Counted from the stretch's first letter, positions 22,041 to 32,617 are shown. The stretch: 64,000 nucleotides of DNA from Megascapheus bottae (GCA_024803745.1 JANJXV010000039.1:7805001-7869000), one strand, 5' to 3'. Notes: generated by a model from the letters alone, not told the origin. A program made the numbers and translations.

Positions 22041-22090
22041 TAAAAAAGGGGGGGGAGGAGTGGGAAGGGGAAGGGAGAAAAGGGGGGAAC

Positions 22091-23100
22091 AATTGACCTT
22101 TTCCAATGTGTTTACAATACTAGGCAGGCTCCATCACTAATCAAAATGAATATGAACTTGTTTCTAGCAGGTAAGATTGGACTGACTGGGGAACAGGTTA
22201 GGGGGCATTTTGGCTTCTAGCAAGAGAACAATCTCTCTCTGGAGGGCCTCTGGGCAATACAAAATCAAAAAAGGTTTAGCAAGCCCTGAGTACCTTCTGA
22301 CTCAGCTTCTTCACTCATGCACTCATCAATAAAATATTTCCTGATGTCTACCATTTGCCTGGCAGTTACCCCAAATGTTTTTCTCCCTGGGACAGATGTG
22401 AAGCACACAAAGGCAAACTCACTTCTTCTCATGCAGAACCAGGACAAGGAAAGCACTAGAGCATGTGCCTCCACCATGGAATGTCACCAACCATGACCAT
22501 CACAATTAGCTGCCCAAGGCCAGACCACAAGTCCACATACTATAGAGGGAGAAGGTGGCAGCAGCAGACACCTGGTACATTTTATCACCCATTCAGAACC
22601 TCTGATGGAGGAAATGGAGCTGCCAGGGCTGCAACTCCCTCTAGGTGACTTGCCAAACCCTTAATAGCATTCCAGAGCCAAGGAGAAGAGAAGTCCAATG
22701 GCTCAGGAGTATCCTAAGCAAGCTGCAGCCTCTATAGCTGTAAGCCGCAAGGGAGATCTCAGCCTGGTCTCACTCTCCAATCCCAAACCTCCGACTTCCA
22801 GGATGGCTATGCATAGACAACATTTCACCCCAGGCACTGATACTTCACACTTTTCTCCAACTATAGTCACTGTTTCTTTTGGCTTAAATACCAAAGTCAG
22901 CTCCACCCAGAGCAGAAATAGCCATGATATATTAGGTTTGATTGCTATTTAAATTCTTTTCCTGATACGTGTGAAAAAGAAAAGTACAACTATTAAAATG
23001 ATTAAAGTGTTTATTCACACACCACCTCCAATTATCTAGTGCAATGATGTGACCTTGAGAAATCAGTCCCTTTTTTTCTGGCTTTCTCACTGTTCCCTCA
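22091..23100. other. Apparently unique sequence, no gene seen
   Basis: Contains several frames of 60-84 codons (22265-22477, 22463-22648, 22698-22952), none with recognisable features. Confidence 0.45.
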
Positions 23101-23111
23101 TTCCCCACCTA

Positions 23112-23361
23112 GTGCCAGTACTGAGGGGCTCGGGACCTGAGTGTTATTCTTTTGCTTTTTCTGCTTAGAGCTAGTGCTTTACCACTTGAGTCACAGCTTC
23201 ACTTCTAGCTTCCACCCCACCTCTGCCCCCCACTTTCAGCTAGTTAACTGGAGATAAGCATTTCATCTACTTTCCTTCCTGGGCTGGCTTTGAACCATGA
23301 TCCTCAGATCTCAGCCTCCTGACTAGCTAGTATTGTAGGCATGAGCCACCACACCTGGCTT
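23112..23361 (-). mobile_element. 7SL-Geo SINE
   Basis: Antisense copy with a C-rich insertion (ccaccccacctctgcccccc) between Geo and the linker. The 7SL half is intact (cagcctcctgactagctag). Confidence 0.88.
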
Positions 23362-23800
23362 CTGCCTTCTCTTTTCGGTCAGGTAATTTAACCCAGAAAG
23401 ACCAATTTTCTCCTGAGAGGCAGTAAAGAGCTTCTGACAAAACCAAGTGGAGGCTCATGTGTATTACCATCTTTCACATCCCAAATGGAGTTTTCTAGAA
23501 GTGCTCATTTGTAACACTATTCCCCTCACTTGGCTGCTGGGCCTAAGGGCCCACATACCTAGCAACTAAAATGTGAGATGATGGCCCATGCTCACGTGGC
23601 TGGCTGTGCCAGGCCCTGCCTTGAATACTTCCCAGATACTGACTCAGATACAGTGACACAGGAGGGAGGGTCAACTTTCCTCGTGCCAGAAGCAAATGCC
23701 TCTTGCCTAAGGCCCTGGAAGAGATGGTTCCAGAGGACTTGCCCATAATCATTTGGTGACACTGCCTCAATGTGACAGAATGACTTGTATGCTGGGCATT
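23362..23800. other. Apparently unique sequence, no gene seen
   Basis: Nothing recognised in this interval. Confidence 0.4.
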
Positions 23801-23804
23801 CCTA

Positions 23805-23940
23805 GGGTGCCAGGTTCTGGGCTAAAGACTTTTAAATCCATGAGGCAGGTATTTAAAGTGAAGAGCCTAAGGCTCAGAGAAGTGAAGTCACCTGCTCAAG
23901 GTTACGCAGCATGACATAGCACCTGCAGTCCTAAAGCCAT
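23805..23940 (-). mobile_element. MIR SINE (ancient)
   Basis: gagcctaaggctcagagaag and cctgctcaaggttacgcagc are the antisense MIR core. Confidence 0.8.
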
Positions 23941-24410
23941 TAGTTGCAAGGTCTCATAGCCTTATGTCCAAATTCCCAAGTTCCCCTCTCCACCTCAGTC
24001 TTAGCTACTCAGAGAAACCAGAATCTACTGCTAAGGCCTCAGAGTAAGGGTTACCTTTGCACACTGTCTTGAAGAGCAACGAGGTAGCCTAAAGCCACCT
24101 GCTGCCATCCCCCAGGCTAGTAAGAGCCTACAGAACACATGAGCAGGTGGCTACATATGACTTACCAGTCACAGAACTTTCTCCCTGCCCTTGGACTGCT
24201 TCCTGGACACTACTGTGTCCACCAGGAGAGGTGATCCTAGAATGAAATGTCTGTTCCTTCACTAGACAGACTGCCCTGGCCCTGACCACGCATCCCAGGT
24301 ATCTGCAGAGTACTTAAGAGTATAAACTTGTGCACTTAGAACTGATTTGTTGAATAATAACCCCTTGGTATAACTGAAGACAATTTAAAAACTAACAACA
24401 AAAAGAATGA
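23941..24410. other. Apparently unique sequence, no gene seen
   Basis: Nothing recognised in this interval. Confidence 0.4.
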
Positions 24411-24570
24411 AGCCTGATAGCTCAGTTACAGCCCTTGCTTTGTCATTTGCTGGCTTTGGGACATACATCATTTCTCCTCTCCTCGGTTTCCTCACCTAGA
24501 AAAGGGGGTAATAGCACCAATATTACAGGGCTGTGATGGGAATTTAAAAGCCCTCAGAATAGGGCCTGTC
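24411..24570 (+). mobile_element. MIR SINE (ancient)
   Basis: gctggctttgggacatacatc, cctcggtttcctcacctag and aaaagggggtaatagcacc follow MIR order on the plus strand. Confidence 0.82.
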
Positions 24571-24982
24571 ACTTGGAGCGTTGGCTATTGGCAGTCTTAG
24601 CAGCCCAATAAAAAGGACCTTATGAGTAACAGAGATACTCACTGAGCATCTCAAGCAACCTCTCGTGTCTTTAAGACATGGTCCTACTGGGCTGGGACCA
24701 GCTGCTGACTAGCTGGTATCTGTAACCATCATCCAGTAATTATTTGGCTCATTTGGCAAGTTGGGTATTCCTCACTTCTAGCCCAGAAAGAAAAAGAACT
24801 CCATAAAGGTAAAGCCCCACAGGACCTGGTATCAGCCAAGTCCCACAAGCATCATGTAGTAACTCTGTCTTCTCATTTGTTGCTTTCTCCTCTGATGAAC
24901 AAGGTGTCATACCTCATCCTCATCCCAAGGTATCCTGAGAAGACACTGAAGCCATTTTTAATGTATATAAATGCATAGCCTA

Positions 24983-25153
24983 GGGCTGGGAGTTTGGATT
25001 AGTGGTAGAATGCTTGCTTAGCATGCACAAAGATCTGGGTTCACATACATAGAAAAAGCCAGGAGTGGTACTATGGCTCAAGTGGTAGAGCTCTAGCCTT
25101 GAGAAAGCTCAAGGATAGTGTTCAGGCCCTGAGTTCAAGCCCCAGGATTGGTG
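24983..25153 (+). mobile_element. IDL-Geo SINE
   Basis: The dimer has lost about 15 bases at the B box of the ID half (gatctgggttcacatacatag). The duplicated target tagcct appears at 24976-24981 and 25224-25230. Confidence 0.9.
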
Positions 25154-25204
25154 GAAGGGAGGGAGGGAGGGAGGGAGGGAGGGAGGGAGGGAGGGAGGGA
25201 GGGA
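25154..25204. repeat. (GGGA)n microsatellite as SINE tail
   Basis: About 12 GGGA units directly replace the A-rich tail of the preceding IDL-Geo copy and precede the TSD. Confidence 0.96.
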
Positions 25205-25377
25205 AGAAATAAAAAGAAATTCATAGCCTATTTTTTTGCGTGTGTGCCAGTCCTGGACCTTGAACTGAGGGCTGGGCACTGTCCCTGAACTAATGTTCAA
25301 GGTTAGTGGCGCTACCGCTTGTGGCACAGCTCCACTTCTGGCATTCTGGTGATTAATTCTGGAGATAACAGTCTCCT

Positions 25378-25470
25378 AAGATCATGGATTAAAGCCTGTT
25401 AGGACTCTTATCTCCAATTAACCACCTAAAACCTGGATGCAGAATTCAAACCCCACAATCAGTTAAGAAA
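25378..25470 (+). mobile_element. 7SL-Geo SINE fragment with internal deletion
   Basis: The linker (ggactcttatctccaattaa) joins almost directly to the Geo end (gcagaattcaaaccccac). The promoter-like part of Geo is missing. Confidence 0.65.
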
Positions 25471-25477
25471 AAGTCTC

Positions 25478-25690
25478 AGCCAGGCTTGTGGCTCACGCCT
25501 ATAATCCTAGCTACTCAGGAGGCTGAGTTCAAAGCCAGCCCAGGCACTAAAGATCGTTAAGACTCTAATCTCCAATTAGCCACTAGAAAACCAGAAGTGG
25601 CACTGTAGCCCAAGGGGTAGAACACTAGCCTTGAGCAAAAGAAGCTCAGGGACAGCACCCAGGTCCCAAGTTCAAGCTCCAGGACTAGGG
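25478..25690 (+). mobile_element. 7SL-Geo SINE
   Basis: Sense full copy: ggctcacgcctataatcctag, linker, then Geo with ttgagcaaaagaagctcaggg. Confidence 0.9.
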
Positions 25691-26049
25691 GTGTGGGGAG
25701 AGAAACCACGATCCTCCGATGCTTTTGAGTGTTAAGGGTTACACCAGCACCTGGATATTCTATTTTTTTAAGTGACACAAACTAAGACAAACAGGAGTAA
25801 TGGGAGAGGGTCAAAACAAGCCTTTGGTTAGTGACCCTGGTTATGATGGGAAAGCCTAGGTTTCCCAGCTCTAGACTTTTCTCACGTTATATGTCTCCTC
25901 TGTAGCCACATTGAGAATGCCAGTAGCTAGAAGCTCCATGAATGCTACACAGCCCTGGGAAGCCAATGGAGAGAGGCACTGAGGAGTGCAGATGACCTGT
26001 TGGTCACAGCTGCTAAACTGTGAAGAGTAGAGTTTTCACCATATCTAGC

Positions 26050-26230
26050 TTGATGACCTGAGGTAAGTGATTTAGCAGCCCTGGCTGTGTCTCCATCTTC
26101 TAATGACTCTAACACTGTCTCACTGTCAGAGAACTGCTGTGAAAGTTAAATGAGTGAACCCAGTGTTACCTGTTACCATATCCAGCACCCTGGACAGTAC
26201 CAGGCACATAGTAGGCCTTCTCTGGCCCTA
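26050..26230 (+). mobile_element. MIR SINE (ancient)
   Basis: tgatgacctgaggtaagtga, gctgtgaaagttaaatgagtg and taccaggcacatagtaggcc are in MIR order. Confidence 0.75.
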
Positions 26231-26940
26231 AGTGTCACAGTCCCCAGCAAGAAAGGGGCCTAGCCCAGAGGAAGGAGACCACCTGGAAGGCCTCTGGGAG
26301 CCAATGGGATTGTCCCCAAAGACAATCAGACAAGCAGGTAAACAGACCTGCTCTGAAGAAACCGGTTCTGCAGCCTTTTCCTGGCTGTTCCAGGCCAAGT
26401 TCCCAGAGCCTGTCTTTGCACTAGGAAGTTTAACTGTTTCCCAGATTAGACAGATGCAGTTTAAGAGGCTACAGAACAAATGTGTCCCTCACAGGCCTCC
26501 TTCCAGAAGGTTGGGATCCAGGTATTGGGATCCCATTGGCAACCTTTTTGCAAATGGACCACAGGCAGATAGGTCCTTCATGACGGCTACTTTGGTAAAA
26601 GGATTCATGTGCTGGATCAGGCCTGTGATTACATTTATATTCTACAGGGAGGAATAAGTGAGAAAACACATGGTTTCCCAGACTTCCTGAGATTTAAGGA
26701 TAACTATGTGACTTCATAGAGTGAATGACTCAAAGTAAACTCTATTATTTCAGGTCCAACTTTGCTAAGAGACTCCACCCCCTAACCTCTGGGGCAGAAA
26801 AGCATCTACAGGAGAGTAGGGTTAGGAGCTACTATTGTTCATGGGCACTGATTACCAGAAACTGCCATCACTGCCTTCTAGTTCCTTGAGTGTGAAATAA
26901 TAGTAATTATAATACCAGCTGCCATTCCTTGATGCCACTG
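26231..26940. other. Apparently unique sequence with a 141-codon open frame
   Basis: The plus-strand frame 26232-26657 is one of the longest outside repeats, but it shows no domain, signal or recognisable family. The antisense frame 26228-26479 overlaps it. I do not call a gene. Confidence 0.4.
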
Positions 26941-26944
26941 AATG

Positions 26945-27240
26945 TGTATGTTTTCAGAGCATTACAAATGTTAACTCCTTTCATCCTTAGCATTAGACTA
27001 AAAGGTAATGATGCCTTTGTTTGCATATGGCCAAAATCAAGTCCCAAGAGGGTTAATTGTCCAACACAGTAAGTTGGGGGGGCACACTAATTAAACCTGT
27101 TTGTCTGTTTTGAGACAGTCTTACTATGTAGCCTTCTTCTGTCTCCTGCCTCTGCTCTGCCTCCTGAGTGCTAAGATTATAGACATGTACCACCATGTCT
27201 AGTTCTCTAATCAAACTCTCACTCCTAAACTGCACTAACA
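26945..27240 (-). mobile_element. MIR-like ancient repeat split by a B1
   Basis: cagagcattacaaatgttaac and caagtcccaagagggttaattg are antisense MIR-like. The B1 at 27093-27205 is inserted after it. Confidence 0.6.
27093..27205 (-). mobile_element. 7SL/B1-like monomer
   Basis: tttgagacagtcttactatg, cctctgctctgcctcctgag and gtaccaccatgtctagtt are antisense B1. Flanks taattaaac and taatcaaac suggest a TSD. Confidence 0.85.
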
Positions 27241-27815
27241 AAGTGGGAGACCAAGCCAGCTCTGTGAAAGGAACCTGAGCCATCACTATCCCATACTGTG
27301 CACTCACTACATGGCCAATTGAGCACAGTATGTGTGTCACTCTCCAAACAACCCCACGGTTGGCACCAGGACCATGTCCAGAGAAAGATGAGAGGTGATA
27401 GTGCTTGTCCTGGGTCAAATGACTTTGGAAAAGACCCATGGGGGCAGTAGGTACTGACACACAAACCTCCAGACAACAGACAACACCCCATGGGAGTAGT
27501 TCTCAGGAGACATGCTTTCATTATTAACCAATAACTGTCTCTCAAGGACATTCTAGGCCTCTTCTTGGTTTCATGCAATTAAGGCTAGTTTACTTGGCCA
27601 CAAGAAAAAGCAGGGCACAGAAGGAAACAGAGCAGAACCCCACCGCTCAGTGCTCCCAGAATCAAGGACAAGGTCTTCCTGACCAACAGTCCCTTGCTCA
27701 TCCCTTATGCTGCTCATGCTAAAATGCTCTTAACTCAGGTCCCTTCCCCCACAGCACCGTGTCTTGCTCTTCTCCCTAATTAACACCTACCCACCCAACC
27801 TTCACTAGCAGCCAG
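27241..27815. other. Apparently unique sequence, no gene seen
   Basis: A weak L2-like piece may lie near 27650-27780 (aaggtcttcctgaccaac). Overlapping minus-strand frames 27053-27460 and 27225-27578 run through the B1 and are not supported. Confidence 0.4.
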
Positions 27816-27817
27816 AA

Positions 27818-28165
27818 GACTGAAGATGAAGAGAGATCTCCAAGATGTACTGTTAAGCAAGAAAAGCCAAGTGCGAACAGGATGTTGAATAGGCTACCTT
27901 TTGAACATGAAAGGAGAGGAAAACAAAAATAGATATTCCTCTTCGCTAGTATTTACAGAAGGGTGGCAGAAAAACAATATAATTTCATAAAGGGTAAAGG
28001 AACCAGGTAGGCAGGGAAAAAGGAAGCAAGGTCTCTCTCATTGTGTGTTTTTGTTCTTAAACATATACAGTAGTTGGTTTTAATGTATACAAATGCGTAG
28101 CCTATTTTTTTTTAAGTGTCACAAATTAAGACAAAACAAGAGTGATAGGGAGAGGGTTGGAAAAG
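27818..28165 (+). mobile_element. Ancient L1 (L1ME/HAL1-like) 3' region
   Basis: gagatctccaagatgtactg and ttaagcaagaaaagccaag are typical of old L1 3' ends. The end 28079-28165 is the intact version of the split segment at 24957-25830. Confidence 0.65.
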
Positions 28166-28670
28166 ATTGTAAGTACAAACATGCTTCAGTACATCCTTGA
28201 AGTATGCTGGCATCCCCCACTGGTCCATGGATTTCTGTGGACAGGCCTGAACCTGCTCTGGTTCTGGGCCAGGTGCCTGCCCTGCAGCTGGTGCCTAGCA
28301 CTGCTCAGAATGAGTGTGTGAGTGGAGGCACAACAGACCCACCTTCAACCCCACCCCTCATAGCTTGGAGCTATGGACAGGGAATAATCAGCAGGCAAGA
28401 AAAGTGCTTGGAACTAACCAGCTCTAAGACTTGACTGAAGGAAAAGTGTGAGATGAGCAATCATCCTTTTTCTGTAAAGGGACAAGAAAAAAGTATCACA
28501 GGTTTGTGGGCCATACTGTCTCTAAGTACTGCTCAACTCAAAAAGCTGAGCAGCCACAGACTGTTCGGGACACCAAACAAACCATGGCTGGGTTCCCACG
28601 AAAAGATTTATGGACAATGAAATTTAAATTTCATGTAATCTGTATGTCATGAAATCTTTTTCTTTTTCTT
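28166..28670. other. Apparently unique sequence, no gene seen
   Basis: Nothing recognised in this interval. Confidence 0.4.
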
Positions 28671-28674
28671 GTCA

Positions 28675-28882
28675 ATTTTTTGTTTTGCTTTCTTGTCAGT
28701 CACGGGGCTTGAACTCAGGGCCTGAGTTCTTTTTTGTTCAAGGCTAGCAGTGCTCTACCACTTTAAGCCACAGCTCCACTTCTGGGTTTCTGGTGATTAA
28801 CTGGAGATCAAGAGTCTCGTGGAGTTTCTGGCCTGAGTTGGCTTTGAATTGTAATACTCATATTTTAGCCTCCTGAGTAACT
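28675..28882 (-). mobile_element. 7SL-Geo SINE
   Basis: Antisense: Geo (acggggcttgaactcaggg), shortened middle with gttcttttttgttcaaggc, then linker and 7SL half ending gagtaactat. Confidence 0.88.
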
Positions 28883-29086
28883 ATCAGTCTTTTAAAAACA
28901 AGCCATTCTTACTTCTCAGGTCATATGATGGTAGGAAGCAGGTAAAATCTAGCCAATGGGTTGTAGTTTGGGCATGTGGCCACCATATACATATTGGTAC
29001 ACATATAGAGGATTCTTGAAAGAGCTGCCAGAAACAGGTTACAGTGGTTCATTCTATGGAGGGTTTGGGCAGGGAAACTAATTTTT

Positions 29087-29277
29087 TTTTTGCCAGTCCT
29101 GGGCTTGAGCTCAAGGCCTGACACTATCCTTGGACTTTCTCAAGGCTAGAGCTCTACCACTTGAGCCTCAGCACCATTTCTGGCTTTTTTCTAAGTATGT
29201 GGTACCGAGGAATCGAACCCGGGTCTTCGTGGATAATAGGCAAGCACTCAACCACTAGACCAAACTCCCGGCCCCAA
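29087..29277 (-). mobile_element. IDL-Geo SINE
   Basis: Near-consensus antisense dimer with a perfect 13-base TSD, gaaactaattttt, at 29074-29086 and 29278-29290. Confidence 0.96.
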
Positions 29278-29290
29278 GAAACTAATTTTT

Positions 29291-30085
29291 CATTTTAAAA
29301 TATTGTGCCATGTGCAAGTTTATTTATTTAGGAAAAACATGCTAGAAATTGATCCAGAAGTTAGCACATGCTAATAAGCATGCACTATATTTTACCTCCA
29401 GCCAAACACTGTTATGAAATTATACAGGAAAAATTAGCCTGTACATAACATGTAGGAAGAAGTCATGTTTTGACCTAAGAGGTAGTGGACACATTCCCAG
29501 CTGACTAGTCCTGGCTTGGCACAGAAGCCAAAGCCCATTACTTATTGTTGTTTGTTTGTACCTCCTGAGCCATACTGCAATGGGAATCAGATTCTGACCT
29601 GGAAGGCTATTGTGAGTTCATCTTTTTTGCACAGTACCAGTCAACAGGAAGTGACAGTTACTATTCTCTGTTACTGAGAGTCATTTGTAGGAAAAGAAAA
29701 AAAGCCCTTTTTCACAGGGAAGTCCTAAACATAACTGTGATTATGAAAGGACCCCAGAGAAGCTGCTCAGTCCTGTGACTGTCCACATAACAGATATCTT
29801 TTTACTGTGAGGAAGCTCACTAGTATAAGCAACAACATTCCACAGGACTGTCACCTGAGGTCACATTTGTACAATCTCATTCAAAAGAGAAAATAGCCAG
29901 CACCCCAAGCTTGGGAGACCCCAGCTGTCATGCTGGGTAAACTACAGGACCATGCACCTGAGAGACCCAGGTCTCATTTATTATCTGCAAGGCCATGCAG
30001 GTGGACCACCCTCTGTACCTCACCCTGGAGACTGCAGGTACAAACTGGCCCAATACTTTGGCTGTACCTTCCCCATGAGCCTCAC
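29291..30085. other. Apparently unique sequence, no gene seen
   Basis: Nothing recognised before the TTTC/TTTA array. Confidence 0.4.
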
Positions 30086-30087
30086 CA

Positions 30088-30092
30088 TTTTT

Positions 30093-30140
<48 letters not shown>

Positions 30141-30169
30141 TATTTATTTATTTATTTATTTATTTATTT
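30088..30169. repeat. (TTTC)n(TTTA)n compound microsatellite
   Basis: About 13 TTTC then 7 TTTA units, on the tail side of the following minus-strand SINE. Confidence 0.96.
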
Positions 30170-30382
30170 TGGGGGGTCATGGGGCCTGGGCATGGTTCCT
30201 GAGCTCTTCAGCTCAAGGCTACCACACTACCCTTGAGCCAAGCCCCAGTTCCCATTTTCTAGGGGTTAATTGGAGATAAGAGTCTCAGGCCCTTTAGTGC
30301 CCATGCTAGCTTTGAACCTTGATCCTCAGATCCCAGCCTCCTGAGTAGCTACAATTACAGGCGTGAGCCACAGCGCTCGGCT
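30170..30382 (-). mobile_element. 7SL-Geo SINE, 'cccattttctag' type
   Basis: Antisense copy lacking part of Geo (catggggcctgggcatgg joins directly). Diagnostic gagccaagccccagttccc and gaaccttgatcctcag are present. Confidence 0.9.
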
Positions 30383-30479
30383 GCCTCCCCCATTTTCTTA
30401 GTCATCCAATAAGTATTTACTGCAGACCTCCTCAAGGCCATGCACTATTCTTGGTACTTAGTTTAACCAAGACTCTCGG

Positions 30480-30595
30480 GTTTTTGTTTTGTTTTTTTGG
30501 TTGGCTTTTTTGTTTGTTTTTGGTCAGTCGTAGGGCTTGAACTCAGCCCAGGCACTGTCCCTGAGCTCTACAGCTCAAGGCTCTTGTTTTTTAGC
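30480..30595 (-). mobile_element. 7SL-Geo SINE, Geo fragment
   Basis: A T/G-rich tail side (30480-30520), then antisense Geo (cgtagggcttgaactcagcc), truncated after agctcaaggctc. Confidence 0.75.
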
Positions 30596-30845
30596 TTTTT
30601 CCTCTAGACATAAGACTTGTAAAGACAGAAATGTCCCTTGCAAATCATTGTCCTTTCAAACATAAGCCATGGCTAGAGGCTACCCCAACTTCTGGTGACA
30701 GCAGCCCACTTCCTGGAGAAACTGTTGCTTTCCGGTTGGAGAAGGCAATGATGGGGATTCACCCACCCATTCTATCCAAACTGAGCCAAAAGCATCTTCT
30801 AGCTTAGAAATTTGAATTTTAAGTTGCCAATAAAAGTAACAATGG
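30596..30845. other. Apparently unique sequence, no gene seen
   Basis: Nothing recognised in this interval. Confidence 0.4.
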
Positions 30846-30940
30846 CAGGATGGCAGTGTGGGCTCAGTGGCAAAGCACTTATCTGGCATGCACAGGCCCT
30901 GGGTTCCATCTCCAGAATTATAAAACAAAACAAAACATCA
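30846..30940 (+). mobile_element. ID-like monomer SINE
   Basis: gtgtgggctcagtggcaaag (A box region) and ccctgggttccatctccag (B box region), then AAAAC tail and a CAC/CA array. Confidence 0.8.
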
Positions 30941-30946
30941 CCACCA

Positions 30947-30988
<42 letters not shown>

Positions 30989-31006
30989 ACACACACACAC
31001 ACACAC
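30941..31006. repeat. (CAC)n(CA)n microsatellite as SINE tail
   Basis: About 29 CA units, with one CAT interruption, following the tail of the ID monomer. Confidence 0.96.
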
Positions 31007-31024
31007 TTTTTTTAAGTAGTAAAG

Positions 31025-31225
31025 GGCTGGAAGTTTGGCCTAGTGGTAAAGTGCTTGCCTAGCTTGCATGAATACCAGGGTTTGATTCCTCAGTATCACA
31101 TACACAGAAAAAGCTGGAAGTGATGCTGTAGCTCAAGTGGTAGAGCTCTAGCTTTCAGAAAGCCCAAGGTCAGTACTCAGGCCCTGAGTTCAAGCCCCAG
31201 GACTGGCAAAAAAAAAAAAAAAAAG
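31025..31225 (+). mobile_element. IDL-Geo SINE (first of tandem pair)
   Basis: Full dimer ending in a 16-A tail. The motif agtaaag precedes it and follows the second copy. Confidence 0.93.
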
Positions 31226-31417
31226 GACAGAGAGAATGGCCTAGTGGTAGAGTGCTCGCCTAGCATGCATGAAGTCCTGGGTTCAATTCCCCGGAACCAC
31301 ATACACAGAAAATGCCAAAAGTGGTGCTGTGGCTCAAGTGGCAAAGTGCTAGCTTTGAGCAAAAGGTGTACAAGGACAGTGCCAGGCGTTGAGTTCAAGC
31401 CCCAGGACTGGCAAAAT
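31226..31417 (+). mobile_element. IDL-Geo SINE (second of tandem pair)
   Basis: Second sense dimer starting acagagagaatggcctagtgg, abutting the tail of the first. It ends ggactggcaaaatagtaaag. Confidence 0.93.
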
Positions 31418-31429
31418 AGTAAAGTTACA

Positions 31430-31505
31430 TAATATAATAGCAACTATTATACTCTATAATAGAGTATACTATAATAGAGCTAATAGAGTATATTATAGTA
31501 GCACA
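31430..31505. repeat. AT-rich inverted-repeat cluster
   Basis: tactataata at 31467-31476 pairs with tattatagta at 31491-31500 around a 14-base loop. A second pair, tataatag and ctattata, lies at 31433-31451. Confidence 0.75.
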
Positions 31506-31639
31506 TATTCTGTACTGTTCTAAATAAACCTTAAGTTCTAGTTTACTGGCTCCTCCTAGCAGTCCTTCCTGAGCTTGTTTCATCAGACAGCTGACAAATA
31601 AAGGCAGAGAAAGGTTGGAAATGTGTGAGTAGTGAGTTA

Positions 31640-31870
31640 GACTCATGACTGGGAGGCCAGTTGCAGAGCAGGATTTCAAAGCTCCCCTATACCACCTCCT
31701 CTATACCTCCAGAGACAGCAGAGCCCTAAAAAGGTACCATGAACATCTATGGTGAGCCCCAAAGCTGCTTCATTCTAGTTTCCTTTTAGATTCATGGGTA
31801 GTCTGAGCTGGATTCTGTTGCTTGCAACCCAAGAACTTTGCTTGATAGACCAGGATCATTTACTTGGTTT
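31640..31870 (+). mobile_element. Ancient LTR-like repeat, 3' part, family uncertain
   Basis: gtctgagctggattctgttg and cttgcaacccaagaactttg match the end of the same ancient repeat family seen near 13.55-13.95 kb. Confidence 0.45.
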
Positions 31871-32375
31871 CACACTTTCTGCCAAACTGACTGGCATAGC
31901 TTCTACCATGCAAGTGCCACCATGCAAGAGATCTTACAAACATTTTAAAAGGAGCCAGTGGTCAAGGCATTTTGGGGTCAGCCATCTTCCATCCTGGGAA
32001 GGAAAGACCCAACAGGAGATACAAGGCAGGAGGAGAATTAGGGAGACACTGGTGACAGCTAACTACCATATGGCATGGAATAATCCTTTGTTCCATGATT
32101 CTGGAATGACTCTGTGCATTGCAGGTCATTTGACATCCTCAGGTCCTAGACTCTGACTGTGCCATCTCTACTCACTATGAGATCATCCCCAAGCCAGTCA
32201 CACATGCTTCTTGGTATTAAGTCTAGTGGCTACATTCCTGTCCCTGACCCTCACATCAAGCCACAAGTCTGGCAGCCCCAAGTGAGGCCTCATCTATCCT
32301 CACCCTGACCCTGACACCAAGTTCCAAGTATGACAGCTTCAAATGAGCCTTCACCTGACTTGGATTCTGAACCTA
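31871..32375. other. Apparently unique sequence with a 120-codon open frame
   Basis: The plus-strand frame 31794-32156 begins inside the ancient repeat and has no recognisable domain. A two-unit tandem repeat lies at 32242-32363. Confidence 0.45.
32242..32363. repeat. Two-copy tandem repeat, 61-base period
   Basis: ccctgaccctcacatcaagcc at 32242 is repeated at 32303 as ccctgaccctgacaccaag. The two units agree at roughly three quarters of positions by eye. Confidence 0.7.
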
Positions 32376-32389
32376 GGCTAAAACGATTT

Positions 32390-32617
32390 TTTTTTTTGGT
32401 GGGTTCTCAAGCTTGAATCAGAGCCTAGCATTGTCCTTGAGCTTTTGTGCTTAAGGCCAGCATTCTACCACTTGACCCACAACTCTACTTATAGCTTTTT
32501 TGGCAGTTAAGACAAAAGAGTCTCAGACTTTCTTGCTTAGGCTGGCTTCAAACCTGATCCTTAGATCTTAGCCTCTTGAGATACTAGGCTTAGAGGCATG
32601 AGTCACCAGTATCCAGT
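32390..32617 (-). mobile_element. 7SL-Geo SINE, diverged
   Basis: Antisense: Geo (tcctttgagc type: tgtccttgagcttttgtgc), linker shortened (ggcagttaagacaaaagag), 7SL half cttagcctcttgagatac. Confidence 0.82.

Larger units (their letters stand above)
25231..25752 (-). mobile_element. Outer 7SL-Geo SINE split by sense copies
   Basis: Antisense Geo and linker at 25231-25377. The antisense 7SL end (accacgatcctccgatgc, ttacaccagcacctgg) lies at 25700-25752. Confidence 0.75.
24957..25830 (+). mobile_element. Ancient L1-like 3' segment split by nested SINEs
   Basis: aatgtatataaatgcatagcc at 24960-24981 resumes after the SINE cluster as ctatttttttaagtgacac and caaactaagacaaacaggag (25752-25822). The uninterrupted counterpart is at 28079-28165. 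Confidence 0.6.

Noticed and set aside
26232..26657. 141-codon plus-strand frame
   Set aside because: No recognised family and an antisense frame overlaps. Left as unique sequence.
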